Assembly: GCA_963711595.1 (NCBI GenBank)
Contig: CAVQER010000007.1
Coordinates: 372,001 to 436,000, forward strand
Reading direction: 5' to 3'
Length of the DNA stretch: 64,000 bases
Origin: JAUSIF01 sp963711595
GTDB taxonomy: Bacteria > Pseudomonadota > Alphaproteobacteria > Rhizobiales > Xanthobacteraceae
In this document: in pieces, positions 60,093 through 64,000 of the stretch
Position numbering within the stretch: the first letter of the stretch is position 1
How the letters are laid out: each line of letters starts with the position of its first letter
Notes under the pieces: generated by a model
Database searches by the model: none
What the model saw: the letters and a program-made list of their open reading frames with translations, nothing else
Told to the model about the DNA's origin: nothing
Program-made: the position numbers and the translations under genes

Positions 60093-61529
60093 GTGATCGC
60101 CGCGTTTGCGGCCGCCTCGCTCGTTTCCGGCTGCACCGTCGCCGACCTCGACCGCTACACGTTCGGAAAAAAGACCGAGACCGTCGACGAGGTCGCTCCG
60201 GAGCTGCCACCGACGCAGCGGCGCGAACATGAGCGGCTGGTTGCGAGCTACGGCGGCATCCATCGCGCGCCGGACCTGGAGGCCTTGATCAAGAAGACTA
60301 TCGAGCGGCTTACCACGGCCTCGGAAAGTCCGGAACTGAAGTACCGCGTGGTGGTGCTGAATTCGCCGGCGATCAACGCGTTCGCGCTGCCGGGCGGTAC
60401 GCTCTACATTACGCGAGGTCTGATCGCGCTCGCCAACGATACGGCCGAGCTTGCCTCGGTCCTCTCGCATGAAATGGCGCACGTTGTTGCGCGTCACGCT
60501 GCGACCCGCGAGGATCAGATCAGGCAGGCGGTGATCGTCAGTCGAGTGATCTCTGACGTGTTGAGCGATCCCGATCTCGGCGCACTCGCGCTCGCGAAGA
60601 GCCGGATGTCGCTTGCGACCTTCTCGCGCGGACAGGAACTCGAGGCGGACGCGATCGGCGTCGGCAATTCGGCACGGGCAGGCTACGATCCCTATGGGGC
60701 GTCGCAATTCCTCACGGCCATGGGCCGCTACGCCGCCCTGCGTGGCAATGCCGTGAGCGCGCCGGTCGCGGCGCATCTCGACTTCCTGTCGAGCCATCCC
60801 TCGACGCCCGAGCGGATCTCGATCGCCTATGCCAACGCGCGGCAATATACGACGCCGAAGAACGCGGAGAGCGACCGCAGCGCCTTCCTCGATGCGATCG
60901 ATGGATTGACCTATGGCGACGATCCAAAGGAAGGGTTCGTGCGCGGGCGGCGGTTCATGCACGCGAATCTCGGCTTCACGTTCACCGCGCCCGAAAGCTT
61001 TACGCTCGAAAACACGCCGCAAGCGGTGCTCGGCGCAACGCCGTCCGGCAAGGAGGCGCTTCGCCTCGATGCCGTACGCGTCCCCGCCGACCAAGCGCTC
61101 ACCACGTATCTCGCGTCGGGCTGGATCGACGGCATCGATTCGAGCTCGATCCAGTCGCTGACGATCAACGGCTTCGCTGCCGCGACCGCCGTGGCGCGCG
61201 GCGAGCAGTGGTCGTTCCGGCTGTTCGCCATCCGCTTCGGAAACGACGTCTACCGGCTTGCCTTCGCCGCGCGGGAAATGTCGCCCGCCGCCGATGCCGG
61301 TTTCCGTACCGCCGCGGAAACGTTCAGGCGCGTTCCGCCAGAGGAGGCGAAAGGCGCGACGCCGCTGCGCATTTCAGTGGTGCGGGTTGGCCTGCGCGAC
61401 ACGGTTGAGCGTCTCGGCGGCAAAATGGCCGTGCCGGATCGCAAGGTCGAGCGGTTCTTGATCCTCAACGGAATCGAGAAAGACGCGAAGCTGAAGCTCG
61501 GCGAGCGGGTGAAGATCGTCGTGGAGTAG
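60093..61529 (+). CDS. M48 family metalloprotease lipoprotein (BepA/LoiP-like)
   Basis: Periplasmic zinc protease of 478 residues, likely in envelope quality control. A short signal sequence with lipobox LVSGC leads to the peptidase domain: INAFALPGGTLYITRGLIAL near 88, the zinc motif LASVLSHEMAHVVARHAA (HExxH) near 115 and the third ligand in SRGQELEADAIGVG near 180. The C-terminal 200 residues include a LysM-like end (LNGIEKDAKLKLGERVKIVV). GTG 60093 gives an n-region without basic residues and lacks a good ribosome site; upstream in-frame codons end at a stop, so the start is doubtful. Confidence 0.88.
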   Translation: MIAAFAAASLVSGCTVADLDRYTFGKKTETVDEVAPELPPTQRREHERLVASYGGIHRAPDLEALIKKTIERLTTASESPELKYRVVVLNSPAINAFALPGGTLYITRGLIALANDTAELASVLSHEMAHVVARHAATREDQIRQAVIVSRVISDVLSDPDLGALALAKSRMSLATFSRGQELEADAIGVGNSARAGYDPYGASQFLTAMGRYAALRGNAVSAPVAAHLDFLSSHPSTPERISIAYANARQYTTPKNAESDRSAFLDAIDGLTYGDDPKEGFVRGRRFMHANLGFTFTAPESFTLENTPQAVLGATPSGKEALRLDAVRVPADQALTTYLASGWIDGIDSSSIQSLTINGFAAATAVARGEQWSFRLFAIRFGNDVYRLAFAAREMSPAADAGFRTAAETFRRVPPEEAKGATPLRISVVRVGLRDTVERLGGKMAVPDRKVERFLILNGIEKDAKLKLGERVKIVVE

Positions 61530-61550
61530 TGCAGCAAAGCCGCAGAAATG

Positions 61551-61577
61551 AAAAGGCCCGGCTGAGCCGGGCCTTTT
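61551..61577. terminator. Bidirectional intrinsic terminator between M48 protease and carD
   Basis: A perfect 12-bp stem AAAAGGCCCGGC/GCCGGGCCTTTT with a TGA loop, flanked by A and T tracts on the proper sides for both strands. It lies 21 bases past the M48 stop and 24 bases past the carD stop, between convergent genes. This is the clearest intrinsic terminator in the window. Confidence 0.92.
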
Positions 61578-61601
61578 CTATTCGGGTTTGACGGGAGCGA
61601 T

Positions 61602-62183
61602 TCAGGCCGCTTCTTCGCGCGCCTCGTCGTCGGCCCCCTTCGGGGTGCGGCGCGGACCCTTGAGCAGATTGGTCTCGATCTGCTTCGCGGCTTCCGTCTC
61701 AGTGATGTCCTCAACGGCGGCGAGCTCGCGCACCATCCGGTCGAGTGCCGCCTCGTAGAGCTGGCGCTCGCTGTAGGACTGCTCGGGCTGACTCTCGGAG
61801 CGGAACAGGTCGCGCACGACCTCCGCGATCGCGATCAGGTTGCCCGAGTTGATCTTCGCTTCGTATTCCTGGGCGCGGCGGCTCCACATGGTGCGCTTGA
61901 TGCGCGCGCGGCCCTTGAGCGTGTCGAGCGCCTTCTTCACCGTCTCCGGCGGCGCAAGCTTGCGCATGCCCACGGCCGCGGCCTTCGAGGTAGGCACGCG
62001 GAGGGTCATCTTGTCCTTGGCGAAATTGATCACGAACAGCTCGAGCTTGAAGCCCGCGACTTCCTGCTCTTCGATACGCACGATCTGGCCGACGCCGTGC
62101 GCCGGATACACGATGCGTTCGTGAGTCCGGAAGCCCTGGCGGCTGTGGCTTTGACGGGTCGGCGCGGTCTTCTTGGTTGGCAT
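61602..62183 (-). CDS. carD: CarD family transcriptional regulator
   Basis: RNA polymerase-binding regulator that stabilises open promoter complexes, especially at rRNA and growth genes. The 193 residues have a basic tail, then the polymerase-interacting Tudor-like domain (ERIVYPAHGVGQIVRIEEQE near 23, FVINFAKDKMTLRVPT near 50) and a helical DNA-binding domain (TMWSRRAQEYEAKINSGNLI near 98). ATG 62183 gives the usual MPTKK start; an in-frame start at 62225 would add 14 residues. Its 331-base upstream region holds a promoter-like pair and a terminator-like hairpin. Confidence 0.94.
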   Translation of the reverse strand: MPTKKTAPTRQSHSRQGFRTHERIVYPAHGVGQIVRIEEQEVAGFKLELFVINFAKDKMTLRVPTSKAAAVGMRKLAPPETVKKALDTLKGRARIKRTMWSRRAQEYEAKINSGNLIAIAEVVRDLFRSESQPEQSYSERQLYEAALDRMVRELAAVEDITETEAAKQIETNLLKGPRRTPKGADDEAREEAA

Positions 62184-62357
62184 CTGGAACTCGGCTCCTC
62201 TGTCCGGCGCTCGACCGGAAGGCATCCATGCGGGGTCGAGGACCCCAGTCAGCCGGCGCAGAACACAGCTACAACCGGCACTTACAGACGAGACGTCCTA
62301 CCCGCTAAAGACGCGATCAACGCGCCCAAAGCGGCCGAAACGTCCCCCAACTTCGAT

Positions 62358-62379
62358 AAAAACAGCTCCCGAAGGAGCT
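62358..62379 (-). terminator. Terminator-like hairpin in the carD leader
   Basis: On the minus strand AGCTCC, a TTCG tetraloop and GGAGCT (62379-62364) are followed after one base by TTTTT (62362-62358). The C(UUCG)G closing makes a very stable small hairpin. It lies about 175 bases before the carD start and downstream of a candidate promoter, so it could end fdxA transcripts, attenuate carD or end a short RNA of about 50 bases. Confidence 0.5.
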
Positions 62380-62411
62380 CGCGGCATGCGGAAAGGCTCG
62401 ACGTTGTTGTT

Positions 62412-62439
62412 TATATAGCACAATTTGGCCAAAAATCAA
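62412..62439 (-). promoter_or_regulatory. Candidate promoter upstream of carD
   Basis: Minus strand TTGATT (62439-62434), 16-base spacer, TATATA (62417-62412), in one of the few AT-rich stretches of the window, between fdxA and carD. A transcript from here would begin near 62405, pass the UUCG hairpin and run 220 bases before the carD ATG. Confidence 0.45.
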
Positions 62440-62514
62440 AGCCTTACCGCACCGTGTCAGACGAAATGGTTAGTGCTGCGCCACGCGCACGGCGCGAATT
62501 CGCTTCGAAAGCCG

Positions 62515-62850
62515 TCAATCACCTTCGCCCGGGTTGGACGAAAAGAATTGCTCCTTGCCGGCCTTGCCTTCCCATTCCTTCGAATCAGCCGGCGGCTCCC
62601 GCTTGACCGTGATGTTCGGCCAGATCTTCGCGTATTCGGCGTTCAGGCCGAGCCACTTTTCCAGGCCCGGAACCGTATCCGGCTTGATCGCATCGACCGG
62701 ACATTCCGGCTCGCACACGCCGCAATCGATGCATTCATCCGGGTGGATGACGAGCATGTTCTCGCCTTCATAGAAGCAGTCGACGGGGCAAACCTCGACG
62801 CAATCCATGAGCTTGCAGCGAATACAGGCGTCGTTGACGACGTAGGTCAT
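62515..62850 (-). CDS. fdxA: Ferredoxin FdxA (7Fe type)
   Basis: Low-potential electron carrier with one 3Fe-4S and one 4Fe-4S cluster. The 111 residues open TYVVNDACIRCKLMDCVEVC and continue PVDCFYEGENMLVIHPDECI, then DCGVCEPECPVDAI; the spacing is that of the 7Fe FdxA group, with the usual C-terminal extension. It lies between the S4-domain gene and carD on the same strand, a conserved order in this order of bacteria. Confidence 0.94.
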   Translation of the reverse strand: MTYVVNDACIRCKLMDCVEVCPVDCFYEGENMLVIHPDECIDCGVCEPECPVDAIKPDTVPGLEKWLGLNAEYAKIWPNITVKREPPADSKEWEGKAGKEQFFSSNPGEGD

Positions 62851-62927
62851 TGCACAGGCCTGGTCCGGACAAAGGTAGTCGTGCGGCCACTATCTAGGCC
62901 CGAAATGTATGAGGGACCAGCCAGCGC

Positions 62928-63317
62928 TCAGTCTTCCTCATCGGCGTTACGTTGCCGCAGTCGTTCGAGCGCGCGTTGCTCGCGCTTGGTCGGGCGGCCG
63001 GCGCCAGGGTCCCGGCGGGGCGCAGCGGGCAGGGACGGGGCTGGCGCGAATGGCGGGCTCAAGTCGTCATAAAGTTGCGTCGCCTGCTCGGCGCCGCCGC
63101 GCCGTTCCGCAAAGGCGAGAACGCGCAGGACCTTGACCCGAGCCGAGAGCGCGATCGTCAATACGTCACCGACGCGAATCGCCCTGCCGGGTGCATCGAT
63201 GCGCTGGCCGTTGACGCGTACGTGACCGGAAGCGGCGAGCCTTGCCGCGAGGACGCGCGTACGGACGACGCGCGCATTCCAAAGCCAACGATCGATGCGC
63301 TGGCGGCCGTCCGGCAA
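62928..63317 (-). CDS. S4 domain RNA-binding protein (HslR-like)
   Basis: Small RNA-binding protein; HslR of E. coli binds stalled 50S subunits carrying peptidyl-tRNA. The S4 domain occupies residues 5-70: QRIDRWLWNARVVRTRVLAA, SGHVRVNGQRIDAPGRAIRV and GDVLTIALSARVKVLRVLAF. A disordered Pro/Arg tail ends in EQRALERLRQRNADEED. It begins 3 bases after the upstream helicase-like gene, indicating cotranscription. Confidence 0.9.
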   Translation of the reverse strand: MPDGRQRIDRWLWNARVVRTRVLAARLAASGHVRVNGQRIDAPGRAIRVGDVLTIALSARVKVLRVLAFAERRGGAEQATQLYDDLSPPFAPAPSLPAAPRRDPGAGRPTKREQRALERLRQRNADEED

Positions 63318-63320
63318 ATC

Positions 63321-64000
63321 TCAGCCCTTCTCCTTTTGATCCGCTTCGAGCTTGGCCTTGAGCTCGAGCAATGCGGCGAAGGGCGAATTCGGGTCGATCG
63401 GCTTGTCCCGCGCGCGCTCGGGTCGCGCGCGATCCTGGTGTGGCGCGGCGTGACGTGGCCGATCCTGGCGCTGGCGGTCGCCGCGCGACGGGCGTTGTCC
63501 GTCCTGACGTTCCGCGCGGATGCCTTCGAAGTTGCGTTGCTTCCGGCGCGGACCTTCGCGTCGGCCTTCATGCGGCTTGCGGCCCTGGTCCGGTGCTTCT
63601 GCCCTGACGTCGGCCGGCGCCTGCTGGTCGGCTGCGGCAGCCTGCACGGCACGTTCGCGCGGCCGACGCTGACCGCGTTGTGGCCGTCGCGCGCCTTCCG
63701 GCCGGCCAGCCCGCCAGACGTCGACCAGCGTGGGCTCGCTCGTCGGGGTAACGGCTGCGCTATCGGCAGCCGGCTCGGCGGGGTCAACTCCTCCCAAACC
63801 GAGCTCGATCGGCGCCGGAGGAGCTTGTTCGACGGGGTCCGCTGCCGGTGCGACTTCAGGCGCGAGCGCGGGGGCGGTTTCGGCCGGTGCATCGATCTGC
63901 ACTTCGCCTTCAGTCGGCACGACAGCCGGCACTTCAGCGGGCGCGCTCGCTGCATCCTGCGCGGCGGCCGGTGCCGCGTCGGGCAATGGCGGTCGGCGAT
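63321..64000 (-). CDS. C-terminal part of a helicase-like protein (5' end beyond window)
   Basis: Only the last 226 residues are visible. They are low complexity: a Pro/Ala/Glu-rich stretch, then the short ordered block EPTLVDVWRAGRPEGARRPQ, then Arg/Gln-rich sequence, ending DPNSPFAALLELKAKLEADQ. In Hyphomicrobiales a helicase-type protein with such a tail precedes the S4 gene, so I infer that identity from context and the PFAALLELK ending; no helicase motif lies inside the window. The frame is open to base 64000. Confidence 0.6.
   Translation of the reverse strand, partial: RRPPLPDAAPAAAQDAASAPAEVPAVVPTEGEVQIDAPAETAPALAPEVAPAADPVEQAPPAPIELGLGGVDPAEPAADSAAVTPTSEPTLVDVWRAGRPEGARRPQRGQRRPRERAVQAAAADQQAPADVRAEAPDQGRKPHEGRREGPRRKQRNFEGIRAERQDGQRPSRGDRQRQDRPRHAAPHQDRARPERARDKPIDPNSPFAALLELKAKLEADQKEKG

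Overview
The window looks like a chromosomal segment from a high-GC alphaproteobacterium, most likely order Hyphomicrobiales (Rhizobiales) near the Nitrobacteraceae/Xanthobacteraceae. This rests on protein resemblance and conserved gene order: metX-metW, argH-lptM-lysA with a TIGR02302 membrane protein, ftsE-ftsX beside a CpdR-type regulator, a Bradyrhizobium-like membrane-anchored TlpA, an NdvA-type glucan exporter, CarD-fdxA-S4, and an ethylmalonyl-CoA pathway dehydrogenase. I see no prophage, transposon, integrase, CRISPR array or recognised defence system; the content is mainly housekeeping and metabolic.

Layout. 1-4833: methionine (metW, metX, minus strand) divergent from chorismate mutase, hisC and tyrC (plus strand). 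4859-10392: ChaC-like protein, PlsC, YdcF, FtsX and a frameshifted FtsE on minus; a zinc-ribbon membrane protein and CpdR on plus. 10402-18412: TIGR02302 protein, lysA, lptM and argH on minus, divergent from tlpA; a coupled pair of tiny proteins, one YjfB-like; a DMT transporter. 18409-26796: a minus-strand block with an alpha/beta hydrolase, 3-hydroxybutyryl-CoA dehydrogenase, etfAB, rhomboid protease, cobalamin adenosyltransferase, a HIG1-type protein, a membrane protein, a host-attachment family protein and a probable methylsuccinyl-CoA dehydrogenase. 26992-36723: chemoreceptor, YihY, GlsB-type protein, AEC transporter, gluQ, alkA, esterase, HNH nuclease, alcohol dehydrogenase, dsbB and rlpA-like genes.

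36783-46527: tRNA-Leu(CAA), an envelope glycosylation cluster (methyltransferase, two GT4-like and one GT2 glycosyltransferase), a YqaA protein, an unlinked hisE, an NMT1/THI5-like ABC importer and ndvA. 46718-57827: thiolase, a DacA-type carboxypeptidase coupled to a COG0523 GTPase, DUF924, a flippase plus GNAT pair, an acyl-CoA synthetase, a CAP-domain lipoprotein and a GMC oxidoreductase. 57630-64000: a secreted Gly/Ala-repeat protein, a small membrane peptide operon, tRNA-Arg(CCU), an M48 lipoprotein protease, carD with a terminator-like leader, fdxA, an S4 protein and the end of a helicase-like protein.

Themes. Coenzyme-A chemistry is prominent: dehydrogenase, ETF, cobalamin adenosyltransferase, methylsuccinyl-CoA dehydrogenase, thiolase and acyl-CoA synthetase, consistent with C2/C4 assimilation through the ethylmalonyl-CoA pathway. 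Envelope biology is the second theme: PlsC, FtsEX, NdvA, DacA, RlpA, glycosyltransferases, flippase. Three genes (ftsE, the importer permease, the methyltransferase) each read as intact only if one extra base is removed; sequence error is the simplest explanation, though real decay cannot be excluded. No clearly undescribed system stands out. The least explained items are the Gly/Ala-repeat secreted protein, the coupled small-protein pairs and the carD leader.
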